Positions 1-5,256 of a DNA stretch of 5,256 nt are shown here, piece after piece; positions within the stretch are counted from its first letter, which is position 1; every line of letters starts with the position of its first letter. Origin of the DNA: Alphaproteobacteria bacterium (GTDB lineage: Bacteria; Pseudomonadota; Alphaproteobacteria; VGEJ01); the NCBI GenBank assembly GCA_016869335.1, contig VGEJ01000206.1:1-5256 (forward strand), read 5' to 3'. The notes under the pieces were generated by a model. The model did no database searches, was not told the origin of the DNA, and worked only from the letters and a program-made list of their open reading frames with translations. A program made the position numbers and the translations under genes.

Positions 1-289
1 TCAAGGTTTCCGAGCCGCCGCCCACGCCGCCGAATGCCAGATCGGAGTCCTGAACGGACTTCCCGAGGGTTCCGTTGGCCTCAAGGGTCGGCCGATAACC
101 TGACAGCGCCTGCGGCACGCCCTCATCCGTCGCCCGCAGTCGGGCCCTTTCGGCGACGAGCGTCGGGTTGCTCGTGTAGGCGGCAGCGAGTGCGTCCGCC
201 AGCGTCTCGGCCGCCACATCAAGGCCCGGCACCAGCGGGATCGCCGCCGCGAACACTGGCAAAGCCCACTGGATCAGTGCAGCGCGCAT
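1..289 (-). CDS. tolC: TolC-family outer membrane efflux protein, N-terminal part (cut by window edge)
   Basis: TolC-family proteins form trimeric outer-membrane channels with a periplasmic tunnel, serving type I secretion and RND efflux. Seen here: 96 residues with a hydrophobic signal peptide (about residues 5-24, ending GLDVAA), then the typical mature start ETLADALAAAYTSNPTL, followed by an RARLRATDEGVPQALSGYRP-like stretch. These TLxDALxxAYxxNPxL and SGYRP elements are characteristic of alphaproteobacterial TolC N-termini. The rest lies left of the window. ATG at 289 is the first Met, 17 nt after the methyltransferase stop, but without a close Shine-Dalgarno. A TTG at 310-308 overlaps that stop (TTGA), has GGAG 8 nt upstream, and would add a basic MRLARRG n-region, so it may be the true start. 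It is probably co-transcribed with the upstream methyltransferase gene. The family call is firm; the transported substrate cannot be told. Confidence 0.9.
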   Translation of the reverse strand, partial: MRAALIQWALPVFAAAIPLVPGLDVAAETLADALAAAYTSNPTLVAERARLRATDEGVPQALSGYRPTLEANGTLGKSVQDSDLAFGGVGGGSETL

Positions 290-306
290 CCCGCGCCGCG
301 CCAGCC

Positions 307-960
307 TCAAAACACGAACTCCGGTTCCGGCTCGAACCCCGCAAGCAGCGGCGTCGCACAGTCGGCCATGTCGTGCCGCTCCACCAGTTCACCCGCGCGC
401 CGCACGCACATCAATCGCGCCACCGCGCCCTGGCGCACCACCGCCGCCAGCCGCCCGCCCTCGGAAAGCTGGGCCACCAGCGCATCCGGTACCCGCGTGA
501 CCGCCCCTTCGATGACGATCGCCTGATAGGGCCCCTGTTGCGGATAGCCCGCACGATGGAGTCCACCGACGATCGCCGCGTTGACGACATCGAGATGCCT
601 GAGATTAGCCTCCGCCTGCCGGCGCAGCGCCGCGTCCTCTTCGAGGCCGACGACGGTGCCTGCGAGTCGCGCGAGGACAGCGGTCGAATAGCCACTGGCG
701 CAGCCCACGTCGAGCACGAGGCCACCCGGCACGACGTCGGCGGCCTGGAGCAGCTTGCCAAAGACCAGCGGTTCCATCAGGTAGCGCCCCGGTGCGATCG
801 GCAGATCCTCGTCGACGTACGCCACGCCCCGTTTGGCCGCCGCGACGAAGAGCTCGCGGGGCACAGCTCCGATTGCCTCCAGCACACGCTCGTCCCGGAC
901 CCCATTCGGTTGCAGCTGGCTCAGGACCATGCCGCGGCGGGCGTCTGCGTAACTGGGCAT
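307..960 (-). CDS. Protein-L-isoaspartate O-methyltransferase (PIMT) family protein, divergent
   Basis: A SAM-dependent Rossmann-fold methyltransferase of 217 residues, about the usual PIMT length. Seen: an N-terminal MVLSQLQPNGVRDERVLEAI helix (about 11-30), the VPRELFV segment (33-39), AYVDEDLPI (47-55), and SAM-binding motif I VLDVGCASGYSTAVLARL (82-99) followed by the acidic VGLEEDA. Classical PIMT repairs isoaspartyl damage and carries a TISQP-like segment with a catalytic Ser after DLPIG; here that region reads GRYLMEPLV, with neither the Ser nor the Gln. This fits a divergent alphaproteobacterial branch commonly found beside tolC, whose activity is uncertain. ATG at 960 is preferred; in-frame GTG (966) and TTG (969) lie just upstream and no strong Shine-Dalgarno decides. 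A promoter sits about 40 bases upstream, and tolC follows closely, so the two probably form an operon. Confidence 0.88.
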   Translation of the reverse strand: MPSYADARRGMVLSQLQPNGVRDERVLEAIGAVPRELFVAAAKRGVAYVDEDLPIAPGRYLMEPLVFGKLLQAADVVPGGLVLDVGCASGYSTAVLARLAGTVVGLEEDAALRRQAEANLRHLDVVNAAIVGGLHRAGYPQQGPYQAIVIEGAVTRVPDALVAQLSEGGRLAAVVRQGAVARLMCVRRAGELVERHDMADCATPLLAGFEPEPEFVF

Positions 961-995
961 GTTCACCAATATCGCATCGCTGGTGGGTCTGCGGC

Positions 996-1024
996 CTTAT
1001 AGGACGGCCGGCCGGCCGGGGCAA
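996..1024 (-). promoter_or_regulatory. Sigma-70-type promoter for the methyltransferase-tolC operon
   Basis: On the minus strand TTGCCC (1024-1019) and TATAAG (1001-996) are separated by exactly 17 bases. The expected start near 990 leaves a leader of about 30 nt before the ATG at 960. The spacer holds a palindromic GGCC-repeat run (1005-1019). Found by inspection only. Confidence 0.6.
1005..1019. repeat. Short palindromic CGGC/GGCC tandem run
   Basis: Fifteen bases read as overlapping CGGCCGG units, self-complementary throughout. They lie between the divergent methyltransferase and tRNA-Cys promoters, inside the spacer of the former. This could be a protein-binding site or simply a high-GC sequence; no function is assigned. 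Confidence 0.4.
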
Positions 1025-1055
1025 CATCGCGCACCGTCGCGGCCCCGGGGTTTGC

Positions 1056-1084
1056 TTGACCGGGCGGTGGTGGCCACCTATACA
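1056..1084 (+). promoter_or_regulatory. Sigma-70-type promoter for tRNA-Cys
   Basis: TTGACC (1056-1061) and TATACA (1079-1084) are 17 bases apart, each 5 of 6 to the consensus. The predicted start near 1091 lies about 4 bases before the mature tRNA 5' end at 1095. This is the strongest promoter-like sequence seen in the window, fitting a stable RNA gene. Confidence 0.75.
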
Positions 1085-1094
1085 GCCACGAGCC

Positions 1095-1168
1095 GGCCAG
1101 GTGGCGGAGTGGCTACGCAGCGGACTGCAAATCCGTGTACACCGGTTCGAATCCGGTCCTGGCCTCCA
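1095..1168 (+). tRNA. tRNA-Cys (anticodon GCA)
   Basis: A complete 74-nt cloverleaf. The acceptor stem GGCCAGG (1095-1101) pairs perfectly with CCTGGCC (1158-1164). The D arm is followed by an anticodon loop CTGCAAA with anticodon GCA at 1127-1129, and the T arm carries GGTTCGAATCC. The discriminator is T (1165), the identity base for cysteine tRNAs, and CCA (1166-1168) is encoded. Nothing suggests degeneration. It is transcribed away from the methyltransferase gene by its own promoter. Confidence 0.97.
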
Positions 1169-1280
1169 CCCCGCGGCGGCGCCACCCGCCCGCATCGGTG
1201 AGCGCCACGGGCGGCGGGAGCAACGGTCAATGCCGCGGCGACTTTCTGGACCGGCGCGCTGTGCAGGCGAGAGGAACCGC

Positions 1281-2216
1281 ATGAGGGCGACCGCCGGGCC
1301 GCACCAGCTTTCGCGCGCTAGCCTGGCCCTGCTCGTCGGGCTCTCGCTGGTCTGGGGTCTCAACTGGCCGGTGATGAAGACCGTCTTGATCGACGTGCCG
1401 CCCCTCACCTTCCGGGCCCTATGTACGATCGCGGGGGGATTGGGCCTCCTCGGCCTGGCGTGGGCCGGCGGCTTCTCGATCCGGGTCCCGCGGCGCGAAT
1501 GGCGCGCGGTCGCGCTCGGCACCCTGTTCAACATCATCGGTTGGAATGTGGCGATCATCTACGGATTGAGCCTGATCGACTCGAGCCGCGCGGTGATCAT
1601 CGCCTACACCATGCCGTTGTGGGGCACGCTGTTCGGCGCCATCATGCTTGGCGAGCGCGTCACCAGCGTCCGGCTCGCCGGGTTGGTGGCAGGCATGGCG
1701 GGGATGGCGGTGCTGCTCGGCGGTGACTTGGCCGCCGTTCGCGCCGCGCCCTGGGGAGCGCTCTTGGCCGCACTTGCGGCACTCTGCTGGGCGCTCGGCA
1801 CGGTGCTGATCAAGCGTGCACGGCTGACGACGCCCATCGTCGTCACGACCGCTTGGCAGCTACTCGTCGGCGCCGTCCCGATCACGGTGGCGGCGCTGGC
1901 GCTTGAGCCGAATCTGTGGCGGCCGGTCGGATTCTGGCCGGCGGCGGGTGTCGTCTACAATATGGCTCTTGCGTTCACGTTCTGCTACTGGGCGTGGTTC
2001 CGTCTCGTCGCCGTACTGCCGGTCGCGGTGGTCGGTATGAGCACGCTCGCTATCCCGGTCATCGGCGTCTTCTCGAGCGCGGTATTGTTGGGCGAGCCGG
2101 CCGGGCTTCAGGAGATCGGCGCGCTGGTCCTGGTCGTCATCGCGCTGGCCGCGGTGCTCATGCCGGCCGCACCGGCTCCCGGCGTGTCGCGCCCTGAGGT
2201 CGTGACTCGCTCCTGA
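1281..2216 (+). CDS. EamA/DMT-family transporter, 10 transmembrane segments
   Basis: An inner-membrane permease of the drug/metabolite transporter superfamily, 311 residues, the usual length of two-repeat EamA proteins. Seen: two homologous five-helix halves (about residues 15-148 and 157-294). The first half starts with LSLVWGLNWPVMK, the typical EamA opening, and helix 4 ends MPLWGTLFGAIMLGE. The second half has the matching STLAIPVIGVFSSAVLLGE. Predicted helices lie near 15-33, 43-63, 76-97, 104-123, 131-148, 157-176, 186-205, 218-238, 245-269 and 277-294. ATG at 1281 is supported by GAGGA at 1271-1275, 5 nt upstream; the frame stays open further upstream through the tRNA gene, but that part is not coding. 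The substrate cannot be predicted; relatives export amino acids or other metabolites. Its 3' end overlaps the tail of a decayed minus-strand gene. No clear promoter is seen between tRNA-Cys and its start. Confidence 0.93.
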   Translation: MRATAGPHQLSRASLALLVGLSLVWGLNWPVMKTVLIDVPPLTFRALCTIAGGLGLLGLAWAGGFSIRVPRREWRAVALGTLFNIIGWNVAIIYGLSLIDSSRAVIIAYTMPLWGTLFGAIMLGERVTSVRLAGLVAGMAGMAVLLGGDLAAVRAAPWGALLAALAALCWALGTVLIKRARLTTPIVVTTAWQLLVGAVPITVAALALEPNLWRPVGFWPAAGVVYNMALAFTFCYWAWFRLVAVLPVAVVGMSTLAIPVIGVFSSAVLLGEPAGLQEIGALVLVVIALAAVLMPAAPAPGVSRPEVVTRS

Positions 2217-2434
2217 AGCGACTGGCAGGTCCAGACGCTGACCTGGTCATTCCACACCCGCCGTGAGAACGTGTGGTCCGCCCCTGGCAAGGCACGATGG
2301 ACGAAGAAGCGACCGCGCCGCAGCCGCCGCCAGCGCCGCGACCGCCCGGCCGCGTCGAGGAACTCCTGGGCGGTGAGGTCGCTGCCGCTCGTTATCAAGA
2401 GGACCTGGCCGGAGAAGCGCTCCAGCGCCTCGGC
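2108..2434 (-). pseudogene. C-terminal remnant of an alpha/beta hydrolase (exosortase A system-associated hydrolase 1-like)
   Basis: The translated fragment reads EALERFSGQVLLITSG, then SDLTAQEFLDAAGRSRRW, and later PGADHTFSRRVWNDQVSVWT. From memory this matches the C-terminal end of exosortase A-associated hydrolase 1 proteins, including the acid (SGxDLT) and histidine (ADHTF, His codon 2275-2273) of the catalytic triad. The N-terminal two thirds, with the nucleophile-elbow Ser, is absent, so it cannot be a working hydrolase. It is joined in frame to a beta-hydroxylase-family remnant, with the junction near 2429-2446. Family resemblance fades after about 2220; the frame stays open to 2108, inside the opposite-strand permease gene, so the original stop is probably lost or lies near 2210. 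In intact genomes this family belongs to exosortase/PEP-CTERM export clusters, none of which is visible here. Confidence 0.6.
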
Positions 2435-2905
2435 CAGCCGGTGCGGGAAGGTGAAGTCGCCGTACCAGGTCTCGCCGGCGCGCCATCTGACTCGCCGGAA
2501 CGCGAGCGAGAAGAACACATCTCAGTGCGTAACCACGGGAATGTGGAGCCGCAATTCACCGAAGTCGATCGACTCGACAGGGTCGTAGTGGCGCAGGATC
2601 CGGCCGCCGGGCGGCAGCGCGCTCACGCGGGCCATCAGCACTCGGGCACCGATCGTTTCAATCACCTCGTTAGAATAGGGACAGACTTCCAGCACCTCGG
2701 TCTTCTCTGGGGGCTTGTCGCCGTAGCCGTACTTGCCTCGGTGAGGGTATATTTTCTCGCCGCCGCCATAGATCAGATTGATCACAGACCACGAGCCGTC
2801 GTGATACTTGAGCGGGTGCGTGCCGAACTGAAACCGCTTCGCGATCGCGAGATCATGCTGCAGCTTCGCGGGATCGAAGCGGAGCGCGGTCTCGATGCCG
2901 AGCAT
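2435..2905 (-). pseudogene. Aspartyl/asparaginyl beta-hydroxylase-family protein, interrupted by TGA and truncated
   Basis: A 2-oxoglutarate/Fe(II) dioxygenase-type domain starting at ATG 2905 (MLGIETALRFDPAKLQHDL). Seen: a WSVINLIYGGG strand (39-49), an ILRHYDPVESIDFG segment with a probable metal ligand His106 and Asp108, and ELRLHIPVVTH (117-127) with Arg119. Codon 128 is TGA (2524-2522). Reading past it in the same frame gives DVFFSLAFRRVRWRAGETWY and then GDFTFPHRLA, the conserved second half with the second ligand His155. Homology stops there: the family's following Asn and the 2-oxoglutarate-binding Arg region are replaced by hydrolase sequence. Without readthrough the product is 127 residues and lacks the second His. 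It is therefore dead twice over. No strong ribosome site is seen; in-frame codons upstream to 3094 look non-native. The hydroxylase family call is fairly firm; the substrate is unknown. Confidence 0.72.
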
Positions 2906-2912
2906 GTCACCA

Positions 2913-2925
2913 CTTGCGGCGCAAG
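2913..2925. repeat. Perfect 6-bp inverted repeat upstream of the hydroxylase remnant
   Basis: CTTGCG-G-CGCAAG is an exact dyad with one central base, 8 bases upstream of the remnant's ATG at 2905. It has the form of an operator half-site pair, but no regulator is linked to it and it could be chance. Confidence 0.3.
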
Positions 2926-3041
2926 ACTGGACGCCAAGCGGGACTCTAGCCGTTTCCACCCGTGGGAAGAGAATGCCGAAGTCACGTTGCCGGCACTTTG
3001 TGATCGCCCACAGACTAGCATGGGGGCGGCCGTTCTGGTAA

Positions 3042-3068
3042 GAAACCCGCCCGACACGAGCGGGTTCC
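3042..3068 (-). terminator. Possible minus-strand hairpin terminator
   Basis: Read on the minus strand, GGAACCCGC (3068-3060) pairs with GCGGGTTTC (3050-3042), 9 bp with one G-U, around a 9-nt loop, followed by TTACC. The T-rich flank is on the minus-strand side, so it would end leftward transcription coming past tRNA-Asn, for instance from the recombinase. The T run is short, hence modest confidence. Confidence 0.4.
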
Positions 3069-3102
3069 GCGTCTCGGCGGCGAGAACAGTACAAGGCAAT
3101 GA

Positions 3103-3178
3103 TCCCCGGTAGCTCAGTCGGTAGAGCAGGCGGCTGTTAACCGCCGGGTCGCTGGTTCGAGTCCGGCCCGGGGAGCCA
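3103..3178 (+). tRNA. tRNA-Asn (anticodon GTT)
   Basis: A complete 76-nt cloverleaf. The acceptor TCCCCGG (3103-3109) pairs with CCGGGGA (3168-3174), the D arm is AGCTCAGTCGGTAGAGC, and the anticodon stem GGCGG/CCGCC encloses CTGTTAA with anticodon GTT at 3136-3138. The T arm is GCTGGTTCGAGTCCGGC. The discriminator is G (3175) and CCA (3176-3178) is encoded. A weak -10-like TACAAG (3090-3095) precedes it without a convincing -35. A degraded serine recombinase abuts its 3' end in the opposite orientation, the usual arrangement of a tRNA-associated integration site. Confidence 0.97.
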
Positions 3179-4734
3179 ATTCTCGGAAAGGCGGCCGGAA
3201 CCACCCCCGGCCGCCTTTCTCCGTTTCTCCACCGCCGCCGTTTCCGCCAGGAAATCAAAGGGTTGGCGGAAGGTAGCGACCACCGCGCCGTCCTCCCAGG
3301 CGCAGTTCGATAGTACGAAGTTGAGCAGGCGCCGTTTCTGGCGCGGCTCCTGCCGCTCGAACAGCCTTTGCGCATCGCGCGCGAGTTCGAGAATCCGGAC
3401 GCCCGCGTCCATGTAGGACCTGTCCGCGTCCTGGTGGCGGTCGATCTCGCGCTGGCAGCGTCCCTGCTCGGCGCGCCACTCGGCCGACATCCTGTCGAAG
3501 AACGAGGTATCCACGCGCCCGTCGAGCTTGTCCACGTACATCGCGTCGAGGCGCTTCTGGAGGCGCTCGCATTCGGTCCGCAGTCGCGCGACAGCTTCCT
3601 CCTGCTCACGCCGCTTGTCGGCGTGGCTGGCGTTGAGAGCCTCCCGCACCCAGGCCAGCGCCTCGTCGTCGAAGCGTAGCCGCCCGAGCAGGTCGTTGAA
3701 CTGGACCTCCAACGCCTCCTCGCGGACGTACTTGCGGCGGCAGGAGGCCGGGTTGCCCTGGCACTTATCGGCGTAGCCCGTGCAATGGTAATAGACGTAG
3801 CGCTGCTTCTTGATCTCGCCGACAACCGAGCAACCGCATCTGGCGCAGGCGATAAGCCCGGAAAAGGCGAAGTCGTGCGTCATACGGCGATGCTTCTTGG
3901 CGTAGCGACCGTCCAACTCGCCCTGCACCCGATCCCATAATTCCGCCGGGACCAGCGGCGCGTGCCGGCCCTGGATCAGCTTGCCGTTCCACTCGAACCA
4001 CCCCGAGTAGAGCCGGTTGCGTAGGATCGAATGCACCGTGCTTACCGGCACTTTGGCGCGGCTCTTGCGGTGGACGAGGCCGGCGTCCCCCGCCATCCGG
4101 GCCGCTTCCCTCAGCGAGTACTGACCCGTCGCGTACCATTCGAACAGCTTGGAGACGATGGGCGAGAGGGAGGGATCGGTAGCGATGATCTTCTTGCCGT
4201 CCGGACCGGTGACATTGCGGTAGCCAAGCGGCCCACGGTCGGCCAGATGCCCTGCTCGGCTGTCTCTTGCATCCCCTTGCGGGCCTCCTCGGACAGGTTG
4301 TCGATGTAGTTCTTCGCCATCAGCACCTTGATGCCGTGCATGAACTTTTCCGAGGAGCGCGACTCGCGCGACAGCACGACGCCTTCCTTGGGGAAATGGA
4401 TCTCGACCTCAAGCTCGTCCACCGTCACCCAGTCCTTGAGGTTGCGGTAGAGCCGGTCGGTCTTCTCGACCAGCATCACGCGCACCGCCGGATGGGCCTT
4501 GAGGTAGGCGACCATCTCGCCGAAGGCGGCGCGGCCGGTCTGCTTGGCGGTCTCCACGTCCACGTATTCCTGCGCCACCGCGAAGCCCTGCGCCGAGGCG
4601 TATTCCTTCAGCAGCTTCAACTGCGCCGGGATCGAGAAGCCTTCCTTCTCCTGCTCCTTGGAGGAGACGTGGGCGTAGATCACCGCCTTGCGGGCGGGAT
4701 CGACGGCGGTTGCGGACTTCGATGTCTTGGCCAT
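3137..4734 (-). pseudogene. Large serine recombinase (resolvase/recombinase/zinc-ribbon), frameshifted
   Basis: Site-specific DNA recombinase of the large serine type, which uses a catalytic serine to integrate or excise mobile DNA. Rejoined across one frameshift it has about 532 residues. Order: resolvase domain (about 17-160) with VIYAHVSSKEQ, probable catalytic Ser24 and DRLYR (93-97); recombinase domain (about 165-270); zinc ribbon with CARC (297, 300), HC (318) and further cysteines (325, 332); coiled coil (about 371-403); then the conserved LLNFVLSNC stretch. Two lesions: one base is missing at about 4232-4233, where GIWPTV should continue into PLGYRN (4231 onward, frame changed); and His22 (codon 4671-4669) replaces the active-site Arg of the Y-A-R-V-S motif. 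ATG at 4734 is the likely start; no clear Shine-Dalgarno is seen. The final 13 residues are antisense tRNA-Asn. Almost certainly inactive. Confidence 0.88.
3185..3226 (+). terminator. Strong hairpin after tRNA-Asn, probable terminator
   Basis: GAAAGGCGGCCGG (3186-3198) pairs perfectly over 13 bp with CCGGCCGCCTTTC (3207-3219) across an 8-nt loop, with a possible extra G-U pair. T-rich sequence (TCCGTTTC) follows. It starts only 7 bases after the tRNA CCA end, so it most likely terminates tRNA-Asn transcription. It also lies inside the open frame of the opposite-strand recombinase. Confidence 0.65.
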
Positions 4735-4791
4735 GATGGTTCGAGAAAACTGGACATAATCATTCTGCAAGCGGCCGGTGCAAGGCGACCG

Positions 4792-5256
4792 TCAGATGTT
4801 CCGGCTGTCGTAGGCCCAATGCAAGAGCGCTTGACGCTGGCGCGGCCGGCAGAACGGATCGCCTGGCTCGCAGTTCCGTTTGATCTGCGCGATATGCCGC
4901 CGAAATGCCTTCCAACGCTTGATCTGTCGGCTGTCTTCCTCCGGCAGCCGCCGCCCCATGAAATAGCGGCAATACCACTGGAACCACCCGCGCGGATCGT
5001 CGGGATGAAGCCAGCCGTTTTGACGCCATACCGATAACGGCTTGCTCGCATCGACCCCGAAATAATTGAGGGCGTCGTTTCTGCCTGCCGGCGAGAGCTT
5101 GGCGCGTGTGAACCAGCTTGAGGGAAACTCTTTCCGGCAGTCGGTCATGTACTTGCCGCCGAAAACGCCGAGCGCCAGCAGTTCCTCGGGCGTCAGCTCG
5201 GGCTTGAACTCCGGATCGAATCTGCGCCCGACCGGTTCTGTCAGGAAATACCGATA
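4792..5256 (-). CDS. Conserved protein of unknown function, C-terminal part (start outside window)
   Basis: The frame is open from the right edge to TGA at 4794-4792, giving at least 154 residues; the Met at 5148 is internal, because the 36 codons before it (for example PELTPEELLALGVFGGKYMT) are continuous with the rest. The sequence is rich in Trp, Arg and aromatic residues: YFGVDASKPLSVW, HPDDPRGWFQWYCRYFMGRR, then a basic helix RQIKRWKAFRRHIAQIKRNC and a C-terminal CEPGDPFCRPRQRQALLHWA. No signal peptide, membrane segment or catalytic motif is visible in this part. It resembles a widespread uncharacterised protein recalled from memory, with no function known to me. It lies 57 bp upstream of the recombinase on the same strand, so they could share a transcript. 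Whether it is host DNA or mobile-element cargo cannot be decided here. The basic, aromatic character may suggest nucleic-acid binding, which is only inference. Confidence 0.75.
   Translation of the reverse strand, partial: YRYFLTEPVGRRFDPEFKPELTPEELLALGVFGGKYMTDCRKEFPSSWFTRAKLSPAGRNDALNYFGVDASKPLSVWRQNGWLHPDDPRGWFQWYCRYFMGRRLPEEDSRQIKRWKAFRRHIAQIKRNCEPGDPFCRPRQRQALLHWAYDSRNI

Noticed and set aside
34..1002. Long plus-strand open frame (322 codons) opposite the methyltransferase and tolC genes
   Set aside because: The product is a low-complexity Arg/His/Pro-rich shadow of high-GC coding DNA on the other strand; the minus-strand proteins have clear family motifs.
1186..1214. CCGCCCG/CGGGCGG inverted repeat after tRNA-Cys as a terminator
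   Set aside because: It has a 15-nt loop and no following T run; in such GC-rich sequence a 7-bp match is easily chance.
792..1280. Upstream extension of the permease frame
   Set aside because: It runs across tRNA-Cys and its promoter; the transporter family starts at the ATG at 1281, which has a good ribosome site.
2522..2524. Selenocysteine or programmed readthrough at the TGA
   Set aside because: No selenocysteine element was recognised downstream, the family is not known as a selenoprotein, and the gene is truncated by fusion anyway; decay is simpler.
2273..3112. Plus-strand frame of 279 codons across the pseudogene region
   Set aside because: It shows no family resemblance and is a shadow of the minus-strand hydroxylase and hydrolase remnants, which match known motifs.
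3103..3178. Minus-strand peptide of the GRTRTSDPAVNSRLLYR type
   Set aside because: It is antisense tRNA-Asn read in another frame, a well-known source of false protein annotations.
4267..5037. Plus-strand frame of 256 codons opposite the recombinase
   Set aside because: It is a Leu/His/Arg-rich antisense shadow spanning the recombinase start and the neighbouring gene, with no start or domain support.

Overview
This is a GC-rich chromosomal window that looks alphaproteobacterial, perhaps Rhodospirillales or Rhizobiales. The main reason is the minus-strand pair of a divergent PIMT-family methyltransferase gene followed by a TolC-type outer-membrane factor, an order known from that class. The recombinase subfamily and codon use also fit. 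The lineage is inferred; no rRNA or other phylogenetic marker is present.

Left part (1-2216) is intact host sequence. The N-terminus of a TolC-family protein (cut by the window edge) and the upstream methyltransferase gene run leftwards from a good sigma-70-type promoter. Back to back with it, a near-consensus promoter drives a complete tRNA-Cys(GCA) gene rightwards. A 10-TM EamA/DMT permease follows on the plus strand.

Middle part (about 2110-3070) is gene wreckage on the minus strand. One continuous frame starts as an aspartyl/asparaginyl beta-hydroxylase-family protein, hits a single in-frame TGA, and continues with the rest of the conserved hydroxylase core. Next to the second metal-ligand histidine it switches into the C-terminal part of an alpha/beta hydrolase resembling exosortase A-associated hydrolase 1. 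A deletion appears to have fused two dead genes. A minus-strand hairpin with terminator character lies upstream.

Right part (3103-5256): a complete plus-strand tRNA-Asn(GTT) with a strong downstream hairpin abuts, tail to tail, a large serine recombinase on the minus strand. The recombinase is broken by a one-base deletion near 4232 and has His in place of the active-site Arg of the Y-A-R-V-S motif. Its frame runs through the tRNA hairpin and into the antisense of the tRNA, stopping in the anticodon. This suggests a degraded integrative element that used, or came to rest at, tRNA-Asn. Upstream of it on the same strand is the C-terminal part of a Trp- and Arg-rich conserved protein of unknown function that runs off the window.

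I found no CRISPR array, toxin-antitoxin pair or recognisable defence system. The notable content is the layered gene decay between and beside the two tRNA genes, not a new functional system.
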